From Desulfobacterales bacterium (lineage in GTDB: Bacteria > Desulfobacterota > Desulfobacteria > Desulfobacterales > JARGFK01): a stretch of DNA of 32,777 bases. The stretch is from the NCBI GenBank assembly GCA_029211065.1, contig JARGFK010000049.1, positions 1-32,777 on the forward strand, written 5' to 3'. Each line of letters opens with the position of its first letter. Positions within the stretch are counted from its first letter, which is position 1. Below, one piece after another: positions 7,483 through 14,697 of the stretch. The notes beneath the pieces were generated by a model. That model had not been told where the DNA came from. It did no database searches and saw only the letters and a program-made list of their open reading frames with translations. The position numbers and the translations under genes are program-made.

Positions 7483-8234
7483 CTAGAAGCTGTTCAGCAG
7501 CTTGACAGCCATGATCAACATGGCAACGGCAAGTACGATCCGGATTGTCTTTTCTCCCTTTCGCACCGCAATCTTGGCGGACCACCAGCCGCCGGCGGCG
7601 TTTCCGACAGCAAGGGCGATGCCGTATTTCCAGTTGATATTCCCGGTCCAAGCAAAAACCATCAGGGCAGGGATTGTGTAGATGAAAAAAACGGACGCCT
7701 TGTGCATGTTGATGCGCACCAGGTCCATTTTCAGTATATGACTCAAGGCGCCGATCATTAAAAAACCGATGCCGACCTGGTGAAACCCCCCGATGAATCC
7801 GATAACCAGCATGACAGGGTAAATCAGCCATCCGTGGGCCGGTACGGCGGCCTGCCCGGTGCTGATTGTTTTCGACCTGGGATGATAACGGTCAATAAAA
7901 TAGCAAAGATGAAGATCGCCAGCACTCTTTGGAAAAGGACGCTGTCAATTTTTACCGCCAGGATAGCGCCCGCAACAGCGCCGGGAAGGGCGAAAGCCGC
8001 CAGTTTCAGGCTGGTTTTAAATTCAAAGAATTTTTCCTGTTTAAAGGACAGGATGCTGGCAATGGTCTGGATAAAAATAGCCAGGCGATTGGTGCCGTTG
8101 GCCAGGGGGCTGTCCAGGCCGAAGAAGATAAGCAGGGGAAGGGAGATGGCCGAGCCGCCGCCCGCCATGACGTTCAGGAATCCGGAAATTATCCCGACGA
8201 CAACCAGTAAGAGGAGAAAGAGGATATCCTGCAT
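7483..8234 (-). pseudogene. TauE/SafE-family sulfite exporter-like permease, frameshifted
   Basis: Two adjacent frames together make one TauE/SafE protein of about 250 residues. The first (8234 to 7824) has the N-terminal repeat with the typical segment GFLNVMAGGGSAISLPLL and then runs into an unrelated tail. The second frame resumes upstream of 7812 and gives AHGWLIYPVMLVIGFIGGFH followed by the second repeat, ending MAVKLLNSF. A one-nucleotide shift near 7845-7885 would join them. This family moves sulfite, sulfonates or other organic anions across the inner membrane. No strong slippery heptamer is present at the join, so a real mutation or a sequencing error is more likely than programmed frameshifting. 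The start ATG at 8234 has only a weak ribosome-binding site. Confidence 0.8.
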
Positions 8235-8356
8235 CAGCCAGACCTGTTAAATTATTTTTTTAACGACACTTATTCAACGGCTGATTTTATAGTTGATAAA
8301 GGTAAAAGAATCAAATAGAAAAAAAGAACCATTGGGGTAATGGAAAGGAGAACAAA

Positions 8357-9202
8357 ATGAAAATTACGGAAACGATTCACGCTTTGAAACATCGGTTTCA
8401 GATACCGGTCAGCCCTGAGCTGAAGGTGGACCGGTTTGTCTATTCTTATATCGTCTTTGGAAAAGAAGGGGTCTATCTGGTGGATAGCGGGGTGATGGCC
8501 TCTGAGAAATCCATTTATGACCATATCAGCAGCCACGGCCGATCGATTGGGGATATCAAATCGTTGATCCTGACCCATTCCCATCCGGACCACGTCGGGT
8601 CCGTGAAACCGATCAAAGAGAAGAGCGGGTGCAAATTGCTCGCCCATGCCGGTGAAAAAGACTGGATCGAAGACGTTCAAAAGCAGTTTGGCGAACGCCC
8701 GGTGCCGGGGTTCAATACCCTGGTGGCAGGATCCGCTAAGGTGGACCGGGTTGTTGCCGATGGGGATCGCATCGAACTTGAAAAGAACATCACCCTGAAG
8801 GTGGTCTACACGCCCGGGCATTCCAACGGGTCAATTTCACTCCTGTTTGAAAAGGAAGGCGTCCTGATAAGCGGCGACTGCGTGCTGCTGCCGGGACAAC
8901 TCCCGATTTATGACAATGTGATGGAGGGGGCGGCTTCCGTGAGAAAGCTGCAGGGGCTGTCGCATGTCAATGTCCTGCTGTCGGCCTGGGATGAGCCCCG
9001 GGAGGGCGCAGCCGTGGGGGAAAAGATGGACCAGAGCATCGGCTACCTTGAAAAGATCCACCGGACGATTCATGGGATTCAGGATGTCCGCAAGCTCGAC
9101 CGGGCGGCATTATGCAAACAGGTGGTTGATATCATGGGGCTGCCGGCGGACGCGGTGAATCCGCTGGTCATCCGGTCGTTATATTTAAATGCTCAGGTAT
9201 AA
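8357..9202 (+). CDS. MBL-fold metallo-hydrolase
   Basis: A 281-residue protein with the metallo-beta-lactamase signature THSHPDHVG (His74, His76, Asp78, His79), a later metal-ligand His in TPGHSNGS (about 154) and the bridging Asp in SGDC (about 174). These bind two metal ions and activate water for hydrolysis of esters, thioesters or phosphodiesters; the substrate is not evident. GGAG lies about 7 nt before the ATG. No signal peptide is seen, so it is likely cytosolic. It faces the catabolic block, with a strong shared terminator between. Confidence 0.88.
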   Translation: MKITETIHALKHRFQIPVSPELKVDRFVYSYIVFGKEGVYLVDSGVMASEKSIYDHISSHGRSIGDIKSLILTHSHPDHVGSVKPIKEKSGCKLLAHAGEKDWIEDVQKQFGERPVPGFNTLVAGSAKVDRVVADGDRIELEKNITLKVVYTPGHSNGSISLLFEKEGVLISGDCVLLPGQLPIYDNVMEGAASVRKLQGLSHVNVLLSAWDEPREGAAVGEKMDQSIGYLEKIHRTIHGIQDVRKLDRAALCKQVVDIMGLPADAVNPLVIRSLYLNAQV

Positions 9203-9220
9203 ATTCGCTTTTCGCTATTG

Positions 9221-9264
9221 AAATGACGGCCGGCAAAACTTATCGGTTTTGCCGGCCGTCATTT
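9221..9264. terminator. Strong bidirectional terminator
   Basis: ATGACGGCCGGCAAAAC (9223-9239) pairs perfectly over 17 bp with its complement at 9246-9262 around a 6-nt loop, extended by flanking A/T pairs that form a T-run on both strands. It lies between the convergent MBL-fold gene and the creatininase/hydantoinase fusion, so it can end both transcripts. Confidence 0.92.
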
Positions 9265-9271
9265 TACTTTG

Positions 9272-11188
9272 TCAATTGCGGCGAATGTATTTCCCGATTC
9301 CTTCTCCGGTGACAAGTCGACCGTTTTCGAAGACCTTGATGCCGCGAACATAGACGCTTTTAACCGCCCCCCTTACTTGCATTCCTTCGTAAATACTGAA
9401 GTCCGAAGCGGTCAGAAGATTTTTTGCCGTAATTTCCCAGACACGATCTTCATCGATGATGACAAAATCGGCATCCGAACCCGGCAAGAGGGTTCCTTTG
9501 CGAGGATAGAGGCCGAAAGCCCTGGCGGCATGGAAGCTGGTGATGCGCGCCAGCCTCTGCAATGACAAACGTTGGCGGGCAACCCCTTCGCTGAGCAGCA
9601 ACGGAAGAATGAGGCCGGTGCCGGGAAATGCCGACCGGGCGGTCCAGATGTCGACCGGGTTTTTCTCAGTGAGGGTAAACGCCACGTGGTCGGAACCGAT
9701 GGTTTCGATCAGGCCTTCCTCCAGCGCCTTCCAGACGGCAGTCTGGTCGTCGCCGGTCCGTATCGGCGGCATGACTTTGGCCGGCACGCCGACATCGGTG
9801 TCGGTGGTGAGGGTCAAATAATGCGGCCCGGTTTCGGCAATAAAATCCGTACCGCAAAGACGCGCCTCTCTCAATGCCCGGATGGCGGTGCGTGAACCGA
9901 TGTGCGGAAAATACACCGGTACATGATAGGCCCGCGACAAAACCGCCACCTGTCCGATGGCAAGGGCTTCGGCCAGAGCGGAGCAGGCGAAATTCCAGGC
10001 AGCCAGACCGTCAAGTCCGGCCCGGCGAGCCTCCTGAATCCCCTGGTACAGGACTTCACCATCTTCGCAATGAACACTGAGACGGCAGCGGGCCGGGATT
10101 TTCTGCAACATGCGAAAAGTCTCATGCAGAATGTCCGCGCTGACGTTTACGTCGTGGGGGTCCGTCTGTTGGGCGCCGGGGCGAAGGTCCATGAGGATGC
10201 CACGGCCGAGGGGCCCCTTCATGTTCAGGTAGATTTTATACGAGGTGATGCCGAAGCGTTGAACATATTCGGGAATTTCGGCAATCTGGGCGTGATTGAA
10301 AAGTGTCAGATGCAGCGCATAGTCCTGATAGTGCAGACGGTTTGCAAGATCAATCTGCTCGTCCACCCGATTTAGGTAGGATGCCGGATGTCGAAAATAC
10401 CGGATAAATGTGGTAACACCGCCGCTGATGCCGAAGGCCGACTCGGCCCGGATGCGCTCCTCGATGGGCGGCACCCAGCCGTAATGGATGTGCGGATCAA
10501 TGAGACCCGGAAGGATTACACCGCCCGCTGCGTCCAGAACTTCTGCGCCGGGGGGCTCTGCCGGGGAAGCTCCAACGGCGCTGATCCGGCCGTCAGTTAT
10601 CACCAGATTGCAGGGCATTGCCCCTGTTTCCGGCAGGACAACAACGGCATTTTTCACGACCAGGTTTTGAGCCATGCGTGGTCTCCCAATGATGGACGTT
10701 TCGCGAAAATCGGAATGGCCGGTGGGCCGGTCTTTCACGAAGTCCGGCATGAGCTGATTGACAAGGGTCATGCAGTGCGCCAGGCCCAGAAGCCGTTGGC
10801 CGGGACGTTCCTCAAAAAGTTCTTTCAGTACCGATAAAATGCAGGAATTGTTCGGGCCGTGGCCGCTGATGAAGAGGATCTTCCGGAACCCCATTTTTTC
10901 AATGCCGCTGCAAAGCTCTCTAACGACGGACGAAAAGGTCTCGTCGGAAAGAATGGCCCCTTGGAATGCCGGATGTTCGCTGACGCCGTATGCCAGCGCG
11001 GGAAAGACAACCGCACCGGTTTTGCGGCCGACCCGCCTTGCCACTTCACGGGCAGTGGCGGCATCCGTTCCCATGGGAAGATGGCTTGCGTGACGTTCAG
11101 TTGAACCGGCCGGAACCAGGGCAACGCCGATTCGTTTTGCACGGTCGCGCAATTCGTCCCAAGACAGGCCTGCAGCCTCAGCGCTCAT
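9272..11188 (-). CDS. Fusion of a truncated creatininase-like domain and a dihydropyrimidinase/hydantoinase-family amidohydrolase
   Basis: One 638-residue frame. Residues 1-171 resemble creatininase-family amidohydrolases: GSTERHASHLPMGTDA (usual GSxEQHGPHLP), ISGHGPNN (usual NGHGGN) and GHSDFRETS (usual HAGxxETS). Then they stop, about 70 residues short of the family length. From Met172 it is a complete hydantoinase/dihydropyrimidinase/allantoinase-type enzyme: GLIDPHIHYGW (metal HxH), SYKIYLN (likely carbamylated Lys), SVHCEDGE and VYFPHIGS (His ligands), and GSDHVAF (Asp). Such enzymes hydrolyse cyclic amides. ATG 11188 overlaps the upstream cupin stop (ATGA), supporting translation from the fused start; however GGGAG stands 8 nt before Met172, so the hydantoinase may also be made alone. 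The family resemblance is clear, the substrate is not. It is the last gene of its operon. Confidence 0.85.
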   Translation of the reverse strand: MSAEAAGLSWDELRDRAKRIGVALVPAGSTERHASHLPMGTDAATAREVARRVGRKTGAVVFPALAYGVSEHPAFQGAILSDETFSSVVRELCSGIEKMGFRKILFISGHGPNNSCILSVLKELFEERPGQRLLGLAHCMTLVNQLMPDFVKDRPTGHSDFRETSIIGRPRMAQNLVVKNAVVVLPETGAMPCNLVITDGRISAVGASPAEPPGAEVLDAAGGVILPGLIDPHIHYGWVPPIEERIRAESAFGISGGVTTFIRYFRHPASYLNRVDEQIDLANRLHYQDYALHLTLFNHAQIAEIPEYVQRFGITSYKIYLNMKGPLGRGILMDLRPGAQQTDPHDVNVSADILHETFRMLQKIPARCRLSVHCEDGEVLYQGIQEARRAGLDGLAAWNFACSALAEALAIGQVAVLSRAYHVPVYFPHIGSRTAIRALREARLCGTDFIAETGPHYLTLTTDTDVGVPAKVMPPIRTGDDQTAVWKALEEGLIETIGSDHVAFTLTEKNPVDIWTARSAFPGTGLILPLLLSEGVARQRLSLQRLARITSFHAARAFGLYPRKGTLLPGSDADFVIIDEDRVWEITAKNLLTASDFSIYEGMQVRGAVKSVYVRGIKVFENGRLVTGEGIGKYIRRN

Positions 11189-11631
11189 TTCGGTTCAAAC
11201 CCCGGCTCATAATGGGGGCCGGCCTTGGTACCGTCGGCCGCCATGCCGATAATGCCATGGGACATGTCTTTACAAGTGAAAAAGACGACGTCTTCATCAG
11301 GCAGCCCCGCCATCGAGTGCACAACATTGGCCGGAAGATAGATCAGCGTGCCTTCCCCGACCAGTTTCTCCGGCTGATTGTCCACCATGACGCGCACCTT
11401 GCCCTTGAGAATGTAAATCCATTGCTCGTTGGGGTGCGAGTGCGGGCGGGCGCCGGTGCCGCGTTTGAAGTCAATGAGTCCCACCTGAATCCGATCGCCT
11501 TCCACGACCGGGCCGTTTGCAGACGAATAGCCCGTGCCGGCGTCCATTTTGGCAAGCTGGGCCATATCGAAAATATATCGGCCCTTGCCGGCCAGGGTAG
11601 CGCCCTTGCTTTTTGGTTCAATATTGCTCAT
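11185..11631 (-). CDS. Cupin-domain protein
   Basis: A 148-residue single-domain cupin. Metal-ligand positions are visible in ARPHSHPNEQW (cupin motif 1) and PANVVHSM (motif 2 His). The start is set at ATG 11631 because GGAGG lies about 5 nt upstream; the frame stays open further upstream, but that part reads through intergenic repeat sequence. It overlaps the downstream fusion gene by 4 bp (ATGA), so the two are translationally coupled. Cupins in catabolic loci are often isomerases, dioxygenases or substrate-binding proteins; the exact role is unknown. It is one of three small cupins in the locus. Confidence 0.85.
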   Translation of the reverse strand: MSNIEPKSKGATLAGKGRYIFDMAQLAKMDAGTGYSSANGPVVEGDRIQVGLIDFKRGTGARPHSHPNEQWIYILKGKVRVMVDNQPEKLVGEGTLIYLPANVVHSMAGLPDEDVVFFTCKDMSHGIIGMAADGTKAGPHYEPGFEPK

Positions 11632-11818
11632 GGTTCCTCCCAATAAAAGGGTTAGAGGGTTCAGGGATTCAAGGTTCGGAAAATGCTCAGCGTTTCGCTT
11701 GGATGCTAGGATGTCTGGATGCTTGGATATTGGGGAGCGTCCTTTCGAGCTTTCCCAGCTCCCCGGCCTCATCGCTTCCCAGCTTAACAGCTTACTTCGC
11801 TTGGCCCCTTGAATCCTG
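11632..11818. repeat. Intergenic repeat sequence (GGTTCAAGG/GGATGC type)
   Basis: This 187-bp gap carries runs of GGTTCAGGGATTCAAGGTTC, several GGATGCTNGGAT units and the tail CCCGGCCTC...CCCAGCTTA. The same ordered features recur at 17022-17155, so it is a degenerate dispersed repeat rather than coding DNA. A shorter piece (CCCCTGGAATCCTCGTATCC) lies near 7455. Confidence 0.5.
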
Positions 11819-12832
11819 CTATATCTTAATCTTATACAGCCGCTTGACGTTTCCAAAAAGTATCCGGTTTTGATCCGCCTGCGCCAAACGCGACAGGCCG
11901 GGAACCTTCACCGCTTTGCCCGGGTAGCCCATGTCAAAGGGGTAGTCCGTTCCAAAAAGGACATGGCTTGCCCCCAGCGTTTTTACGGCAAATTCAAGGG
12001 CGTCGGCGTTGTGGGTGATGGTGTCGTAGTAGAACTTTTTAATGTAGCGTTCAGGGGCTTTGGCCTTATGGTCTTTGGGTTCCGGCCGGACATGATAGCC
12101 GTGCTGCCATCGGCCTCGGACCCAGGGCGTAAATCCGCCGCAGTGGGACAACAGGAACTTGATCTTGGGGAAACGATCGAACACGCCGCCAAAGATCAGG
12201 CAGGCGGCGGCAATGGTCGTGTCCAAGGGGTTGCCGATGAGGTTGCGCAGGTAATAGTCTTTAAGCCTGTCGGCGCCGCCCATTACATCCATGGGGTGGA
12301 TGGAAATCGGCACATCCAAAACAGCCGCCTTGCGCCAGACAACATCCAGAGAGCGGTCGTCGAGATTCCTGCCGGCGACGTTGGAACCGATCTGCGCTCC
12401 CAAATGACCGGCTTTCACGGCGCGGTCCAGCTCTTTTGCCGCTGCTTCGGGCGCCTGCAGGGGGATTTGGGCCATGCAGCGAAATTGCCGGGGATATTTG
12501 CGGGTGAGTTCCAGCAGGGCGTCGTTGAGTGAAGCGGACAGCTCAATGTTCAGGCCGGCATCAAGGCTGTAATGCATCATCGGCGGAACCACCGAAAGTA
12601 TCTGCATATCTACGCCCTGCTTCTTCATGTCCTTCAGGCGCAGATCTACGTTGTATGTTTCCTTCGGCAGCGGGTTTTTATGAACACGCTCTTGGCCGAG
12701 GATCGTACTCTTGACGACGAGAAGTTCCCATGATTTCCCATTTTCAATTGTGACGGCATTGCCGAATCGTTTTTTACGGACGTCTTCAATAAAACTTTCC
12801 GGTGCAACATGGGCGTGGGGGTCGATGATCAT
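11819..12832 (-). CDS. ACMSD-like amidohydrolase (amidohydrolase_2 family)
   Basis: A 337-residue TIM-barrel metal hydrolase. The N terminus has the HxH metal site in DPHAHV (His6, His8); further motifs are PISIHPMD, LLSHCGG and the late Asp in FGTDYPFDMG. The family includes aminocarboxymuconate semialdehyde decarboxylase and several aromatic-acid decarboxylases and lactone hydrolases. Here it may decarboxylate or hydrolyse an intermediate. GGAG lies 6-7 nt before the ATG, and a promoter is visible at 12885-12913. It is the first gene of a minus-strand operon with the cupin and the hydantoinase fusion. Confidence 0.87.
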   Translation of the reverse strand: MIIDPHAHVAPESFIEDVRKKRFGNAVTIENGKSWELLVVKSTILGQERVHKNPLPKETYNVDLRLKDMKKQGVDMQILSVVPPMMHYSLDAGLNIELSASLNDALLELTRKYPRQFRCMAQIPLQAPEAAAKELDRAVKAGHLGAQIGSNVAGRNLDDRSLDVVWRKAAVLDVPISIHPMDVMGGADRLKDYYLRNLIGNPLDTTIAAACLIFGGVFDRFPKIKFLLSHCGGFTPWVRGRWQHGYHVRPEPKDHKAKAPERYIKKFYYDTITHNADALEFAVKTLGASHVLFGTDYPFDMGYPGKAVKVPGLSRLAQADQNRILFGNVKRLYKIKI

Positions 12833-12884
12833 TATAGGCTCCTTTGTTTTAGATCGTTACAGGGGAAATAATACCAGTGTCGAT

Positions 12885-12913
12885 TTGATACTGGAATGGA
12901 ATAACAATGTCAA
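12885..12913 (-). promoter_or_regulatory. Promoter of the amidohydrolase operon
   Basis: On the minus strand, TTGACA (12913-12908) is followed after 17 bp by TATCAA (12890-12885), a perfect -35 and a moderate -10 box. The ATG at 12832 is about 50 nt downstream. Confidence 0.6.
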
Positions 12914-13036
12914 TGTGCAAAAATATGGTTGAAGAGGCTTTTTTATCACAAAATTGCAGGAGAAAGCACTTGAAAAGACGCTCTAAAAATCATATAGTCT
13001 AAAATAGTTGTCTGGAAAGCCTCCGTTGGGTGCTTG

Positions 13037-13245
13037 GCCGCCATAATAATCCGCTTCTACGCGTGTGAAACTCACGCATAAGCGTACGTAGCACGGAACC
13101 GAATTTAACTCGCAACATACTTTCAGGCATGAATCCTATGCAGGTGATGCCGGAAACAATCTCTATGCGGTTCCATTCAATCCCGCCATGGCGGGACTAA
13201 TGCGTTCAGACAGTCACACGCTCCGAACCGGATCACCATGGCGGC
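13037..13245. other. Structured non-coding segment between divergent operons
   Basis: Within the 507-bp divergent gap (12833-13339), a segment of about 210 bp is bounded by complementary GCCGCCAT (13037-13044) and ATGGCGGC (13238-13245). Inside lie a 12-bp-stem hairpin (13052-13084) and the palindrome CCCGCCATGGCGGG (13182-13195). One position in the first hairpin is a C-A mismatch on the plus strand but a G-U wobble on the minus strand, hinting at a minus-strand RNA. No known riboswitch or intron class is recognised, and no long reading frame covers it. It may be an RNA, a decayed mobile element end, or a regulatory region. Confidence 0.4.
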
Positions 13246-13339
13246 TGCGTTTTAGCCCGCTTGTGCTTTGTAGATAACCGCTTAATCCAAATTCAACCAG
13301 AACCGACTTGGTTACCTTTTATAACTGGAGAAAACAACG

Positions 13340-14230
13340 ATGATCAGACTCAAGGCATTTTCCTATTTTGAACCCGCTTCCCTCAAAGAAGCATCGGAAA
13401 TTCTAACCCAACATAAAGGCGAGGCCTATCCCCTGGCCGGGGGAACCGATCTTCTGGTGCGGATGAAACGAGAAGCCATCCGGCCGGCTGCGCTGGTTAA
13501 TCTCAAGCGCATCAGGGAGCTTAATGGGATCCAAAGCGAGAAAGACGGCGGCATGCGGATCGGTGCCCTGACCACGATTGCCGATATCGAGAACTCTACG
13601 GTGGTTCATACAAGCCACCCGGTCCTGGCACAGGCGGCCGGTGTCTTGGGCGCGCAGCCCCTCAGAAATTTGGCCACCATCGGCGGCAATATCGGAAGAG
13701 CATCGCCGGCGTCGGACATGGCGCCGTCTCTCATGGTCCTTCAGGCCCGGGTTGCCACTGAAGGGGCGTCCGGCCCCGGTGAGCGGGAAATCGACAAGGT
13801 TTTTGCGGGACCCGGTTCAACAACCCTCTCTGATGGCGAGATCATGACCGCCTTCTATTTTCCTGCCATGGCGCCTGCCACCGGCGCCGCCTACCTGAAG
13901 ATGGGCCGTCGCAGCGGCGGCGGCGACTGTGCCCTGGTGGGGGTTGCCGCCTTGCTGACCCTGGGATCGGGTGAGGCCAGGGCGGTCCGGATCGCCATGT
14001 CTTCGGTGGGTCCCACACCCCGGCGGGCCAATAAGGCCGAAGCAGTCATCCTGTCGGGAACGATTACGGAAGAACGCATGAGAGATGCCGCCCGCGTGGC
14101 CGCGGAGGAAGCGGCGCCCATTACCGACATGCGCTGCAGCGCCTCCTATCGAAAAGAAATCATCAAGGTACTGACATTTCGGGCGCTGCAGGAGGCAAAT
14201 CAAAAGGCTCAAGGAGGGCAGGCAACGTGA
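13340..14230 (+). CDS. Xanthine-dehydrogenase-family FAD-binding subunit
   Basis: A 296-residue flavoprotein subunit (CoxM/HcrB type). FAD-binding motifs are AYPLAGGTDLLVRMKR (about residue 30) and ATIGGNIGRASPASDMAP (about 113), and the C-terminal third has the CO-dehydrogenase flavoprotein block SSVGPTPRRA. It would carry electrons from the 2Fe-2S subunit to an acceptor. CTGGAG lies about 9 nt before the ATG. Its stop overlaps the GTG start of the Fe-S subunit (GTGA), so this is a classic medium-small-large operon. It is transcribed divergently from the amidohydrolase operon. Confidence 0.92.
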   Translation: MIRLKAFSYFEPASLKEASEILTQHKGEAYPLAGGTDLLVRMKREAIRPAALVNLKRIRELNGIQSEKDGGMRIGALTTIADIENSTVVHTSHPVLAQAAGVLGAQPLRNLATIGGNIGRASPASDMAPSLMVLQARVATEGASGPGEREIDKVFAGPGSTTLSDGEIMTAFYFPAMAPATGAAYLKMGRRSGGGDCALVGVAALLTLGSGEARAVRIAMSSVGPTPRRANKAEAVILSGTITEERMRDAARVAAEEAAPITDMRCSASYRKEIIKVLTFRALQEANQKAQGGQAT

Positions 14231-14697
14231 AAATATCCATCGATATCCATGTAAACGGGGAACAATACCCGGCGGAAGTGGAACCGCGAACGACCCTACT
14301 GGAATTTCTGCGCGGAACACTTCATCTGACGGGAACCAAGGAGGGTTGCGGCCTCGGAGATTGCGGCACTTGCATCGTGCTGCTTGACGGAAAACCGGTT
14401 AACTCCTGTCTGGTCCTGGCGGTGGATGCCAATGGGCGGCGGGTCACCACCATTGAAGGCCTGGCCGAAGACGGAAAACTCCATCCCGTGCAGCAGAGCT
14501 TTATCGACAACGGCGCGGTCCAGTGCGGCTTCTGTACGCCTGCCATGATCCTGACCACCAAGGCGCTTCTGGATAAAAATCCGGATCCTGCCGAGGGAGA
14601 GATCAAACAGGCCCTGGGCGGTATTCTCTGCAGGTGCGGCTCTTACCAGAAAATTCTCAATTCGGTTCAGGCGGTGGGCAAAGGGGAGCGGAAATGA
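14227..14697 (+). CDS. Xanthine-dehydrogenase-family 2Fe-2S subunit
   Basis: A 156-residue protein with both 2Fe-2S clusters of the family. The plant-ferredoxin-type N-terminal cluster uses Cys41, Cys46, Cys49 and Cys61 (GCGLGDCGTC...NSC). The C-terminal cluster uses Cys100, Cys103, Cys135 and Cys137 (QCGFCTP...CRCGSYQKI). It starts with GTG, overlapping the FAD gene, and its stop overlaps the ATG of the large subunit. It links the molybdenum site to FAD. There is no signal peptide, so the complex is probably cytosolic. Confidence 0.95.
   Translation: MKISIDIHVNGEQYPAEVEPRTTLLEFLRGTLHLTGTKEGCGLGDCGTCIVLLDGKPVNSCLVLAVDANGRRVTTIEGLAEDGKLHPVQQSFIDNGAVQCGFCTPAMILTTKALLDKNPDPAEGEIKQALGGILCRCGSYQKILNSVQAVGKGERK

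Noticed and set aside
7840-7890. Programmed frameshift in the TauE/SafE gene
   Set aside because: No X-XXY-YYZ heptamer or following pseudoknot is visible at the join; mutation or sequencing error is simpler.
11632-11856. N-terminal extension of the cupin at 11185-11631
   Set aside because: The extra 75 codons translate intergenic repeat sequence and overlap the end of the amidohydrolase gene; GGAGG before ATG 11631 fixes the start.
13052-13084. Group II intron domain V or a Moco riboswitch
   Set aside because: The hairpin has a 2-nt bulge as in domain V but lacks the AGC triad and GNRA loop; I could not match the segment to the Moco motif from memory, so no class is claimed.
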